Part shown: positions 47,142 to 55,038 of the stretch, in pieces
Position numbering within the stretch: position 1 is the first letter of the stretch
Layout of the letters: each line of letters starts with the position of its first letter
Origin: an uncultured Bacillota bacterium
Lineage (GTDB): Bacteria; Bacillota_I; Bacilli_A; RFN20; CAG-826
Assembly: GCA_949293555.1 (NCBI GenBank)
Contig: CASFDV010000002.1
Span: forward strand, 42,210 to 106,209
Direction of reading: 5' to 3'
DNA: 64,000 nt
The notes under the pieces: generated by a model
Databases searched by the model: none
What the model was told of the DNA's origin: nothing
The model's input: the letters and a program-made list of their open reading frames with translations, nothing else
Made by a program: the position numbers and the translations under genes

Positions 47142-47810
47142 ATGTCAGTAGATCAGATCGTCCTTCCTTCCTACTCCAGGGGACAAGAAGCCACCAATAG
47201 CATCACCCACGCGCTTGGGATCCTCTTCGCCCTCGTGGGCGGCCCTTTCCTGATCCTCCGCTGCGTGGAGCAGGGCCATTGGTGGAACATCGCGACGGCG
47301 ATCGTCTTCCTTCTTTCCATCCTTTGCCTCTATGGGGTTTCCGCCCTCTACCACGGCCTCCCCGAGGGAAGGGCGAAGAAGGTGTTCCGGGTCCTCGACC
47401 ACAACATGGTGTTCCTTCTCATATGGGGGACCTACACGCCCTACTGCCTTTCCGGGATGGCCCCGGAGTTCCCGGGCTGGGGATGGTCCATCTGGGGAGT
47501 GGTCACGTTCCTGGGGGTCGCAGGCGCGATCCTCAACACGCTCGACATCCATAAGTTCGCCAAGCTTTGCATGGTGGACTACCTCCTGATGGGGTGGACG
47601 GCGATCATCTCCTTCTATCCCCTGATCATCTCCATCGGCTGGTTCCCAGGCACCTTCCTCCTTCTCATGGGCGGGGTCGCCTACACGATCGGAGCCGCCC
47701 TATATGGCCTCGGGGGGAAGAGAAGCAAGTGGTGGCATAGCGTATGGCACGTCGCGGTGCTCTTGGGCACCCTCCTCATGTTCCTGAGCCTCTATTTCTC
47801 CGTGCTCTAG
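47142..47810 (+). CDS. Hemolysin III/TrhA family membrane protein
   Basis: 222 residues, seven membrane segments. Motifs of the TrhA/PAQR family: SALYHGLP, RVLDHNMVFLLIWGTYTP and the late HSVWHVAVLLG supply the Ser, Asp and three His residues expected at the metal site. In Bacillota these proteins affect membrane lipid state; hemolysis is not implied by sequence. Leaderless promoter immediately upstream. A new promoter for the next gene begins 9 bases after its stop. Confidence 0.9.
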   Translation: MSVDQIVLPSYSRGQEATNSITHALGILFALVGGPFLILRCVEQGHWWNIATAIVFLLSILCLYGVSALYHGLPEGRAKKVFRVLDHNMVFLLIWGTYTPYCLSGMAPEFPGWGWSIWGVVTFLGVAGAILNTLDIHKFAKLCMVDYLLMGWTAIISFYPLIISIGWFPGTFLLLMGGVAYTIGAALYGLGGKRSKWWHSVWHVAVLLGTLLMFLSLYFSVL

Positions 47811-47819
47811 CCTCTCCTC

Positions 47820-47825
47820 TATAAT
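47820..47825 (+). promoter_or_regulatory. -10 box of the lipoprotein protease gene
   Basis: A consensus TATAAT with six bases to ATG 47832 and no Shine-Dalgarno sequence: leaderless. Confidence 0.55.
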
Positions 47826-47831
47826 CGGCCC

Positions 47832-49373
47832 ATGAGGTCGAAGGGCTTCGCTTTCGCTCTCCTGGGGATCCTTCTTTGCTCGTGTTCCCTCGTCCCGTCC
47901 GTGGATTGGGCGAACGGATACCTTGCGGGGGACATTTCCCTTCCCGAGGCGCCTTCCCCTTCCTTCACCATCGCCGAGCTGAACGCCCAGGACGAGGGGG
48001 AGGATGCCCCCGGGCTTCCTTCCATAGGGAAGGCCCGCCCTCTCGTCATCCCGGTGGAATTCGAGGAGTTCCCCTTTCCGGAAGAAGCCTCCTCCAAGAT
48101 CAGGAACGCCTTCGCGGGGGAAGGCTCCCTCGCCTCTTTCTATGAAGAGTCCTCGGGAGGGCTCCTTCGGCTTGATTTCCTCTTTGGCGAAAAGGTCGTC
48201 CTGGGAGGGGACGCGCTTTCCCATCTCCAAGGGAACGGGGCGATGGGGAGGAAGACCGTCTCCATCCTGAGGAAGGCGGTGTCGGCGCAAGACCCTAACC
48301 TCCTGCAGGAAGGGGATTCCGACGGGGACGGGTTCCTTGACGCGGTGTACTTGGTATATAGCGCCCCCACTTTCGAAGAGCACGACTACGGCGGGGGTGA
48401 TTCCCGGGCGGAGGAGTTCTGGGCCTACACCTATTACGACTACGAAAGGGATGGGGATCCTGAGAACCCATGCGGGATGGGCTACGTTTGGTGTTCCTAT
48501 TCCTTCATCGATCGGTCCAAGGAAGGGGACCCTAGGACCCTGATCCACGAGACCGGCCATCTCCTCGGGCTTCCCGACCTATATAGCGACGCGGGCGAGG
48601 ATGCTTCCTACACCCTCGAAGAAGAGAAATACCGGATGCCCATGGGAGGGCTCGACATGATGGACCTCGGGATCGGGGACCATAACGGCTGGAGCAAGTA
48701 CGCGCTCGGATGGAAGAAGCCCCTATACGTCCCGGAGGATGCCCCCGATGAGTTCGTGGTCGAGCTCAAAGGGGAGGGGGACTCCCTCTTCCTTCTTCCT
48801 CCAGGGGAGGAAATCTCTCCTTATTCGGAAGGGATCTGGATCGAGCTCTATGACCCAGGCGGGCTGAATGAGAAAGATGCCAAGGAGCGATATCTCGGCA
48901 TTTACCCCTTCAATTATTCGATTCCTGGAATCCGGATGATCCATGTGGACGCCAGGCTATGCGCGGGCAGGAGGAACGGCTCCCTGATCCTGAAGGAGGA
49001 CTACTTGGGGGAAAAGGAGCCGGAGCTTGGGGAGGGCGGCTTCTATCTCCTTGCCTCCGACAACGACCCAAGGCTCAGCAAGGCGGACAAGAACTCCCTC
49101 CTCGCGCTCATTGAAGCGGACGGGGCGGACCGCCTTTCCAACCAAGGCTATCCCGAGACAGGCCTTCTCCATTACGCGGATAACCGCGACTTATTCGTCC
49201 CGGAGGAAGGGAAGGATTCCTTCTCGATGGGAAGGCATTCCTCCTTCTTCCAGGAAAGGAACGGCGTGCCCTCCCTGAACTCCGGGGAATCCTTCCCCTA
49301 TGCGGTGAAGGTGAACGGGATAAGGGCAGGCAAGGACGGAGTGTCCGCCAGCCTTACGATTTCGCGGGTATAA
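47832..49373 (+). CDS. M6-like zinc metalloprotease lipoprotein
   Basis: 513 residues. Signal peptide with a lipobox-like LLCSC (C18, or C16), so probably lipid-anchored outside. Zinc motif HETGHLLGLPDLY with H239, E240, H243 and D249, typical of M6/immune-inhibitor-A-like metzincins, preceded by a calcium-loop-like DSDGDGFLD (162-170). The C-terminal 250 residues look like beta-rich domains. It may process surface or host proteins. The stop codon TAA is part of the smpB -10 box. Confidence 0.8.
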   Translation: MRSKGFAFALLGILLCSCSLVPSVDWANGYLAGDISLPEAPSPSFTIAELNAQDEGEDAPGLPSIGKARPLVIPVEFEEFPFPEEASSKIRNAFAGEGSLASFYEESSGGLLRLDFLFGEKVVLGGDALSHLQGNGAMGRKTVSILRKAVSAQDPNLLQEGDSDGDGFLDAVYLVYSAPTFEEHDYGGGDSRAEEFWAYTYYDYERDGDPENPCGMGYVWCSYSFIDRSKEGDPRTLIHETGHLLGLPDLYSDAGEDASYTLEEEKYRMPMGGLDMMDLGIGDHNGWSKYALGWKKPLYVPEDAPDEFVVELKGEGDSLFLLPPGEEISPYSEGIWIELYDPGGLNEKDAKERYLGIYPFNYSIPGIRMIHVDARLCAGRRNGSLILKEDYLGEKEPELGEGGFYLLASDNDPRLSKADKNSLLALIEADGADRLSNQGYPETGLLHYADNRDLFVPEEGKDSFSMGRHSSFFQERNGVPSLNSGESFPYAVKVNGIRAGKDGVSASLTISRV

Positions 49374-49374
49374 T
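49369..49374 (+). promoter_or_regulatory. -10 box of smpB-folC-folT operon
   Basis: TATAAT overlaps the stop codon of the protease gene and lies eight bases before ATG 49383. Confidence 0.5.
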
Positions 49375-49382
49375 CGCCCGGC

Positions 49383-49856
49383 ATGGCGAAGAAGAAGGAA
49401 ACCGGACTCCTACTGGAAAACCGCAGGGCTCGCTTCGAGTACTTCCTGTCCGATTTCCTCACGGCAGGAATCGTCCTGACCGGAACGGAGATCAAAAGCC
49501 TCAGGAGAAGGGACGCCTCCCTGACCGGGAGCTATGTCTACGTGAAGGACGGGGAGGCCTTCCTCGCGAACATGCATATCGCCCCATATAAGGAAGGGAA
49601 CATCTTCAACGTCGATCATCTGCGGGACAGGAAGCTCCTCCTCCAGAAGCGGGAGATCCGGAAGCTTGCGAAGTCCCTGGAGGAAGGGGGCTATACCTGC
49701 GTCCCTACGAAAGTCTTTCTTTCGCATGGCTTCGCGAAGGTGGAGATCGCCCTTGCGAAGGGCAAGAAGGCATACGACAAGCGCGACACCATCAAGAGGC
49801 GCGACATCGAGCGCGAGAACGAGCGCGCCGGCCATAAAGCGGGGGACTACGAATGA
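49383..49856 (+). CDS. smpB: SsrA-binding protein
   Basis: 157 residues, normal length. Binds tmRNA in ribosome rescue. Typical pattern: LLENRRARFEYFL, GIVLTGTEIKSLR, YVKDGEAFLANMHIAPY, and the basic C-terminal tail KGKKAYDKRDTIKRRD that enters the mRNA channel. Leaderless promoter at 49369. The stop overlaps the folC start by 4 bases (ATGA). No ssrA gene is visible in the window. Confidence 0.97.
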   Translation: MAKKKETGLLLENRRARFEYFLSDFLTAGIVLTGTEIKSLRRRDASLTGSYVYVKDGEAFLANMHIAPYKEGNIFNVDHLRDRKLLLQKREIRKLAKSLEEGGYTCVPTKVFLSHGFAKVEIALAKGKKAYDKRDTIKRRDIERENERAGHKAGDYE

Positions 49857-51076
49857 CCCACGGCGAGATCCTCAAAGAGCTCGCCTCCCGGGACCGGACC
49901 ATGTTCCGGTACGAACGGAAAAACTACGACAGGTACCTGGCGCGAAGCGGTCTCGCCCCCGCCTTTCCTTACGTCCACGTGGCAGGGTCCAACGGCAAGG
50001 GGTCGGTTTCCTCCTACATTGCCGCAGGGCTTTCGGAGCTCGGAAAGAGGACGGGGCTTTATCTATCCCCGTGGTTGGAGGACCCGTGCGAAGGAATCCT
50101 TCTGGACGGGGAGCCTATCTCCCATTTTGACTTCGACAGGATCTTCGAGGAGGAGCTGGGCCTCTACCAGGAGTTCGACCTTTCCTCCTTCGAGATCGTG
50201 ACATCCGTCATGTTCCGCTACTTCAACGAGAAAAAGGTCGACTTCGCGGTCATCGAATGCGGGATGGGCGGGACGATCGATGCGACGAACATCCTTTCGG
50301 GGAAGCCCTCCCTTTGCGTCCTGACCTCCGTCGCCCTGGAGCACACGAGGTTCCTCGGGAAGACCATCGAGGAGATTGCCGACGCGAAGCTGGATATCCT
50401 GCGGGATGGCGTTCCTCTTGTCGCCGGGCCTCTCCCTCAAGGGGCGATGAGGCGCGCCCTGAGGAAAGCCGAACTCCTTGGTTCGAAGGTTATCCCCGCA
50501 ATTTCTGCATCAAACATCGCCATTTCGCCTTCTGGATGCAAGTTCGACATCAGCGAGGAGACTGGGTTTTCCGTGGTTCGCCCATCCTTTGCCCAAGTGA
50601 GGGATTTCACGATCGCGTGGGCTGCGATCAGCGAGCTTTCCGGCTCGGTTCTTGTCGACCGCGAGGCAATGAAGAAGCGGCTCAGATCCGTTGCCCTCCC
50701 CGGCAGGTTTGAGGAAAGGGGTCGCTTGATCATCGATGGCGCCCATAATCCGGAAGCCGTCTCCCTTCTCGTCCGTTCTCTTGAGACCGCCTTTCCTCGC
50801 GAGAAGTTCTCGGTCCTCTTCCTATCCTTCCGCGACAAGGAAATAGAGAAGGAGAAGGCAGTCCTGAACGACATTGCTAAGAGGTTCGTTTGCGCTTCCT
50901 TCGACCACCCTAGGTCCTGCCGTCCCTCGGATTACGAAAGGCTTTCCCCGGAACGCGCCTTCGCTAGCCCGGAGGATGGCATTTCCTATCTCCTGGCTTT
51001 CCCGGAGAGAATCCTCGTCGTGGGGTCGCTCTATACGGCGATGCGCCTGAGCAAGGAGGACATGCCGCATGAATGA
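49853..51076 (+). CDS. folC: Folylpolyglutamate synthase/dihydrofolate synthase family
   Basis: 407 residues. Adds glutamates to folates, trapping them in the cell. P-loop GSNGKGS at residues 45-51, FAVIECGMGGTIDATN with the Mur-ligase-like metal site, LEHTRFLGKTIEEIA and IIDGAHNPEA. Coupled to smpB by an ATGA overlap, and its end overlaps the FolT-like gene by 8 bases. This pairing with an S component argues for folate salvage. Confidence 0.93.
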   Translation: MTHGEILKELASRDRTMFRYERKNYDRYLARSGLAPAFPYVHVAGSNGKGSVSSYIAAGLSELGKRTGLYLSPWLEDPCEGILLDGEPISHFDFDRIFEEELGLYQEFDLSSFEIVTSVMFRYFNEKKVDFAVIECGMGGTIDATNILSGKPSLCVLTSVALEHTRFLGKTIEEIADAKLDILRDGVPLVAGPLPQGAMRRALRKAELLGSKVIPAISASNIAISPSGCKFDISEETGFSVVRPSFAQVRDFTIAWAAISELSGSVLVDREAMKKRLRSVALPGRFEERGRLIIDGAHNPEAVSLLVRSLETAFPREKFSVLFLSFRDKEIEKEKAVLNDIAKRFVCASFDHPRSCRPSDYERLSPERAFASPEDGISYLLAFPERILVVGSLYTAMRLSKEDMPHE

Positions 51077-51851
51077 GCTTTCTCCGGTCAGGAAGATGAC
51101 TTTCGGCGCCGCGCTCATCGCGATCGCCGTGGTCTTCACCTTGCTGGCGAAGCTCGTGGCAATCAATGCGTTGCCCTTCTTCCGCATTTCCCTGACCCCG
51201 GCGGTGACGGTCTTCGCCTCCCTTGCCCTTGGGCCTATCTACGGAGCGCTCGTCGGAGTGCTAGGGGACTTGGTGCCGGCTTTCCTTCTCCCTACCGGGA
51301 CGATGGACTACAACTTCTTCCTTTCGATCGTGTACGCCCTCCTCGGGATATTCCCGTGGGCCTTTTTCCAACTGCAGAAGAAGGCGAGGCCCTTCTTTTC
51401 CAGCCCGTGGTTCTCCATGGGGGGAATGGCGGTCCTCTTCCTCGCCCTATGCCTCGTCGTCAGCCTCACAGACATCCTGGATTCCTTCGGGGAATACGCT
51501 CGCTGGGCAGGGCTGGGGTTCGTCCTCGGGACCTTCCTTTTGGGCGTCCTTTCCTTCTTCCTGATATGGAAGTTCTCTCCGAAGCCATCCGCCCTGGGGG
51601 ACGGAAGGCTCCCGTCCCCATGGGAGACGACAGCGATGTCCTTTCTTGCGGAAGCGATCATCATGGACGCCTTGAAGGCGCTTGCCTTCTACCTCTTCTA
51701 TTCCATGATGGGAGGAACGTTCGGGGACGAAAGCTACGTTTTCTTCTACGCCTCCCTCCTTATAGGCTCCCCGATCAATTTCCTTGTGCTGTCCTTGGCC
51801 ACTTCGGCGATGGTCAAGACGTGGTCCCTCATTTTGAATATTCACTCATAG
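51069..51851 (+). CDS. folT: ECF transporter S component, FolT-like
   Basis: 260 residues, about six to seven membrane segments with a long fourth loop. The start KMTFGAALIAIAVVFTLLAKLVAI and FRISLTPAVTVFASLALGPIYGALVGVLGDLV have the pattern of ECF substrate-binding components. The 8-base overlap with folC supports folate as substrate, which is inference from context. It would work with EcfA1-EcfA2-EcfT, encoded at 53363-55901. Confidence 0.7.
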   Translation: MNELSPVRKMTFGAALIAIAVVFTLLAKLVAINALPFFRISLTPAVTVFASLALGPIYGALVGVLGDLVPAFLLPTGTMDYNFFLSIVYALLGIFPWAFFQLQKKARPFFSSPWFSMGGMAVLFLALCLVVSLTDILDSFGEYARWAGLGFVLGTFLLGVLSFFLIWKFSPKPSALGDGRLPSPWETTAMSFLAEAIIMDALKALAFYLFYSMMGGTFGDESYVFFYASLLIGSPINFLVLSLATSAMVKTWSLILNIHS

Positions 51852-52159
51852 AAGAAGAACAAAAACCCTTTTGGTTAATAAGGTCGAGTTGAATAAAGCA
51901 TTCTTAAATGAATTAACAAAAATATGTTTTCATAATCAGTCAACCACGTTTGGAATGAAAACTAAGGAAAAAGTCGTAAATTAGGTGTGATAAGAATACA
52001 TACGGACATGATATAAGCCTGAATATCACTTAATGAACAAGTTTGATTTTCATGAAGTTTCATCATGTTTCCCAGAAATTCAGCGTTTATTTCTATATTT
52101 GCACTTATATTCGCTTATCCGGTATGGAAAATAGGGGACGCTGTCGGAAAGGAAGATTT
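51852..52159. other. A+T-rich intergenic island
   Basis: About 300 bases, strikingly A+T-rich against its surroundings. No gene and no DnaA-box cluster (no TTATCCACA match). It holds an inverted repeat ATGAAGTTTCAT at 52052-52063 and several possible -10 boxes. It probably contains the promoter and control region of the winged-helix gene at 52160. Confidence 0.5.
52052..52063. promoter_or_regulatory. Palindrome in the A+T-rich region
   Basis: ATGAA-GT-TTCAT, a 5-bp inverted repeat about 100 bases before the winged-helix gene; a possible regulator-binding site. Confidence 0.3.
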
Positions 52160-52516
52160 ATGGTGTTCGAACCTCTAGACCAAGGACCCATCTGCAAGGT
52201 GCAGAGAGGAGATGGATCGTTCGTGGAAGTGAACGTGGATACCCGCGTGGTGACCGATCCGATCCATAAGACCAGCGTCCGCTTCACCCCCATCGAATGG
52301 AAGATCATCGGGGTGCTTTACGAAGCCAAGGGAAGGATCGTCCCTCGCGAGGCTTTCATCTCCGAGATCTGGGATAGCGACAATACCGACTGGACGACCA
52401 GGACGGTGGACGTCCACATCTCCGCCATCCGCAAGAAGCTGATGGTGGTTCGGGGGCTCCGGATCGACTCCGTCTACGGGAAAGGCTACAAGCTCGTCAT
52501 CCTCTCCCGCTTCTAA
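52160..52516 (+). CDS. Orphan winged-helix regulator (OmpR/PhoB-type DNA-binding domain only)
   Basis: 118 residues from ATG 52160, which has AAGGAAG five bases upstream; the frame is open further back to 52043. The C-terminal part is a complete trans_reg_C winged helix: VRFTPIEWKIIGVLYEAKGRIVPREAFISEIWD then RTVDVHISAIRKKL and IDSVYGKGYKLV. No receiver domain and no histidine kinase nearby. It is therefore a phosphorylation-independent regulator, with unknown targets. Its own terminator follows. Confidence 0.82.
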   Translation: MVFEPLDQGPICKVQRGDGSFVEVNVDTRVVTDPIHKTSVRFTPIEWKIIGVLYEAKGRIVPREAFISEIWDSDNTDWTTRTVDVHISAIRKKLMVVRGLRIDSVYGKGYKLVILSRF

Positions 52517-52518
52517 GT

Positions 52519-52541
52519 CCCGGGCAACCGGGTCTTTTTTT
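52519..52541 (+). terminator. Terminator of the winged-helix gene
   Basis: CCCGG, loop GCAA, CCGGG, followed by TCTTTTTTT. Confidence 0.8.
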
Positions 52542-52665
52542 ATGCCTTTTGGAAGCCTTGCCCTTGGCAAGAACAAAATTGCTCCGAATCCGATACAGTG
52601 TCCAAACGCCTGAGGTAGCCCTCCGGGACGGGACTCCCTATCCTCCACTTCTAGGAGGGATGGCC

Positions 52666-52809
52666 ATGGACCCAAGAGAAGCGACGTTCCGGAAAAGGAG
52701 CGACGAGGAATACGCCCTCGACATGGAATACGCCCTCGCCCTCGGGAACCCTCTCGAGAGGAAGGCCTTCGAGGAAGCCTGCGATCCCTCTCCCCAGAAG
52801 AACGGCTAA
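52666..52809 (+). CDS. Small acidic protein, 47 aa, unknown
   Basis: A 47-residue frame, MDPREATFRKRSDEEYALDM onward, with AGGAGG seven bases before ATG 52666 (ATG 52660 is too close). It stands alone between two terminators, so it has its own transcript. No family recognised. Glu and Asp are abundant, and a helix with repeated EYAL (about residues 15-25) is likely. Confidence 0.5.
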   Translation: MDPREATFRKRSDEEYALDMEYALALGNPLERKAFEEACDPSPQKNG

Positions 52810-52821
52810 GAGAAACGAACT

Positions 52822-52842
52822 AACGCCCTTAGGGCGTTTTTT
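52822..52842 (+). terminator. Terminator of the 47-aa gene
   Basis: AACGCCC, loop TTA, GGGCGTT followed by TTTT. Confidence 0.8.
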
Positions 52843-52866
52843 GATGCCTTTGCCTCCCTCCCTCAT

Positions 52867-52872
52867 TATCAT
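52867..52872 (+). promoter_or_regulatory. -10 box of the dCMP deaminase-ecf operon
   Basis: TATCAT with eight bases to ATG 52881; leaderless arrangement again. Confidence 0.4.
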
Positions 52873-52880
52873 GTGCGCCG

Positions 52881-53366
52881 ATGGAAGAGAAGATGCGGTC
52901 CGACAACATCAGCTGGGACGAGTATTTCATGGGAATCGCCTCCCTGAGCGCCCTCAGGAGCAAGGATCCCTCCACCCAGGTGGGCGCCTGCGTGGTCGAC
53001 CAGGACCACAAGGTTGTCTCGATCGGCTATAACGGCATGCCGAGGCGGATCGAAGACAAGGTTCTTCCCTGGGGGCACGGCGAAGGCCTCGAAAGCAAGT
53101 ACCTTTATGTATGCCACGCCGAGTTCAACGCCATCCTGAACACCAGGAACGGCTCGGCGCTCAACGGCTGCTCGATCTACGTCACGCTTTTCCCCTGCAA
53201 CGAATGCGCGAAGGCCATCATCCAAGTGGGGATCCGCGAGGTCGTCTATTTATCCGACAAGCACGCGGACGACACCATCTATCTCGCTTCCAGGAAGCTT
53301 CTGGAGCTTGCCGGGGTGAAGCTGCGCGCCTATGAAGGCAGGGAGCCGGAGATTTCCTATCGATGA
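52881..53366 (+). CDS. dCMP deaminase (ComEB type)
   Basis: 161 residues. Deaminates dCMP to dUMP for thymidylate synthesis. Zinc ligands H79 (HAE, catalytic E81), C106 and C109 (PCNEC). The DPSTQVGACVVD and GYNGMPRR motifs are typical of the family. First gene of a long operon: the stop overlaps ecfA1 by 4 bases. Other dNTP genes are not nearby. Confidence 0.93.
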   Translation: MEEKMRSDNISWDEYFMGIASLSALRSKDPSTQVGACVVDQDHKVVSIGYNGMPRRIEDKVLPWGHGEGLESKYLYVCHAEFNAILNTRNGSALNGCSIYVTLFPCNECAKAIIQVGIREVVYLSDKHADDTIYLASRKLLELAGVKLRAYEGREPEISYR

Positions 53367-54190
53367 AGTACGCTGTCGAGGCGGAGCACCTTTCCTTCTC
53401 CTACTCCAAGGACGGGCCCAGGACCCTGGATGACGTCTCTTTCAAGATCGCGGAAGGGGAGTACGTGGCCCTCATCGGCCATAACGGCTCCGGGAAGAGC
53501 ACGCTCGCAAGGATCATCGCGGGGCTTATCTCCGAGCTTGATCCCAACGCCTCCTTAAAGGTCTTCGGGATGGAGTACGACAAGGAGCATTCCCAGGAAA
53601 TCCATAGCAAAATCGGCCTCGTTTTCCAAAATCCTGATAACCAGTTCGTCGGGGCGACCGTCAGGGACGACATCGCCTTCGGGCTTGAGAATCGGGCGAT
53701 CGACCCTTCCTTGATGGACGCGATCATCCTCGAGTCCGCCTCTTCCGTGGGAATGGAGGAGTACCTCGACCAGGCCCCGGAGAACCTCTCGGGAGGACAG
53801 AAGCAAAGGGTCGCTCTCGCCGGGGTCCTTGCCCTCCATCCTTCCCTTCTCATCCTCGACGAGGCGACCTCCATGCTCGACCCCAAGGGCAAGCGGGAAA
53901 TCCTCTCCCTCGTCCATAAGATGCGGGAGGAGAACCCCTCCCTCACCGTCCTTTCGATCACCCATGACGTCGAAGAAGCCGTCGAGAGCGACCGCGTCCT
54001 CGTCCTCGCGGGAGGGAAGCTCATTCTCGAGGGGAAGGGGGAAGAGGTCTTCTCGCACCGGGAGCTCCTCGAGAAGAACCATCTCGAGTCCCCCTTCGTG
54101 CACGAGCTTTCCCTTGCCCTTAGGAAGGAAGGCGTCGAAGTCAAGCCTACCCTTTCTGAAGAAAGGCTCCTGGAGGAACTATGCCGATAG
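53363..54190 (+). CDS. ecfA1: ECF transporter ATPase A1
   Basis: 275 residues. Energises vitamin uptake together with EcfA2, EcfT and exchangeable S components. Walker A GHNGSGKST (39-47), Q-loop VFQNPDNQFVGATV, LSGGQKQR signature, Walker B LLILDEATSMLDPKG and the switch His in ITHD. The long C-terminus after the ATPase core is normal for EcfA1. Overlaps ecfA2 by 10 bases. Confidence 0.96.
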   Translation: MKYAVEAEHLSFSYSKDGPRTLDDVSFKIAEGEYVALIGHNGSGKSTLARIIAGLISELDPNASLKVFGMEYDKEHSQEIHSKIGLVFQNPDNQFVGATVRDDIAFGLENRAIDPSLMDAIILESASSVGMEEYLDQAPENLSGGQKQRVALAGVLALHPSLLILDEATSMLDPKGKREILSLVHKMREENPSLTVLSITHDVEEAVESDRVLVLAGGKLILEGKGEEVFSHRELLEKNHLESPFVHELSLALRKEGVEVKPTLSEERLLEELCR

Positions 54191-55038
54191 AGTTCGAGAA
54201 GGTCTCGTTCGTCTACGAGCCGAAGTCGCCGTTCCGCCACGACGCCCTAAGGGACGTCGACCTTCTTATCGAGGAAGGCCTCACGACGGCGATCGTCGGG
54301 AAGACGGGCTCCGGGAAGAGCACCCTCATCCAGCATATGAACGCCCTCCTCAACCCGACCTCTGGCAAGGTGAAGGTCGGGGACTTCGTCAACTCGTCCG
54401 CGAAGAAGGAGAGGAGCAAGGACCTCTTCTCCCTAAGGAAGAAAGTCGGGATGGTGTTCCAGTTCCCGGAATACCAGCTTTTCGAAGACACGGTGGAGAA
54501 GGACGTCGCCTTCGGCCCCCGGAACTTCGGGGCGAGCAAGGAGGAGGCGCTCCAGATGGCGCACGAAGCCCTTGTCCGGGTGGGGCTGGACGAATCCTTC
54601 TTCGGGAGAAGCCCGTTCCAGCTTTCGGGCGGGGAGAAGAGGAAGGCCGCGATCGCCGGCGTCCTCGCCACCAAGCCTTCGATCCTCGTCCTGGACGAGC
54701 CGACCTCCGGGCTCGACCCCGCTTCCGCAGAAGAGACGATGCAGCTCTTCGAGGAAATCAAGAAGGAGGGCACGACCCTCATCCTAGTGACGCACGACAT
54801 GGACCTTGTGCTCCGCCACGCGGACAAGGTCGTCGTCATGGATGATGGCAAGGTGGTGAAGGTCCTTCCTCCTGAGGAACTCTTCCTTGCCGAGCTCGGC
54901 GAGTACTCGCTCGACATGCCCAAGGTTTACTCCTTCGCCAGGAAGCTCCAGGAACGCGGATGGGCCCTGGATATGAAAGGCGTCCGCGATGTCGCGGGGC
55001 TTGCCAAGGCGATCAAGAACGGCAGGAGGTCTTCCTGA
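54181..55038 (+). CDS. ecfA2: ECF transporter ATPase A2
   Basis: 285 residues. Walker A GKTGSGKST, Q-loop VFQFPEYQLFEDTVEKDVAFGP (typical of A2), signature LSGGEKRK, Walker B ILVLDEPTSGLDP and VTHDMD. Pairs with EcfA1 as a heterodimer on the membrane protein EcfT. The TGA stop overlaps the ecfT ATG at 55038. Order A1-A2-T-truA is that of Bacillota. Confidence 0.96.
   Translation: MPIEFEKVSFVYEPKSPFRHDALRDVDLLIEEGLTTAIVGKTGSGKSTLIQHMNALLNPTSGKVKVGDFVNSSAKKERSKDLFSLRKKVGMVFQFPEYQLFEDTVEKDVAFGPRNFGASKEEALQMAHEALVRVGLDESFFGRSPFQLSGGEKRKAAIAGVLATKPSILVLDEPTSGLDPASAEETMQLFEEIKKEGTTLILVTHDMDLVLRHADKVVVMDDGKVVKVLPPEELFLAELGEYSLDMPKVYSFARKLQERGWALDMKGVRDVAGLAKAIKNGRRSS

Noticed and set aside
51852..52159. 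A+T-rich island as a replication origin
   Set aside because: No cluster of DnaA boxes, and neither dnaA nor dnaN lies in the window.
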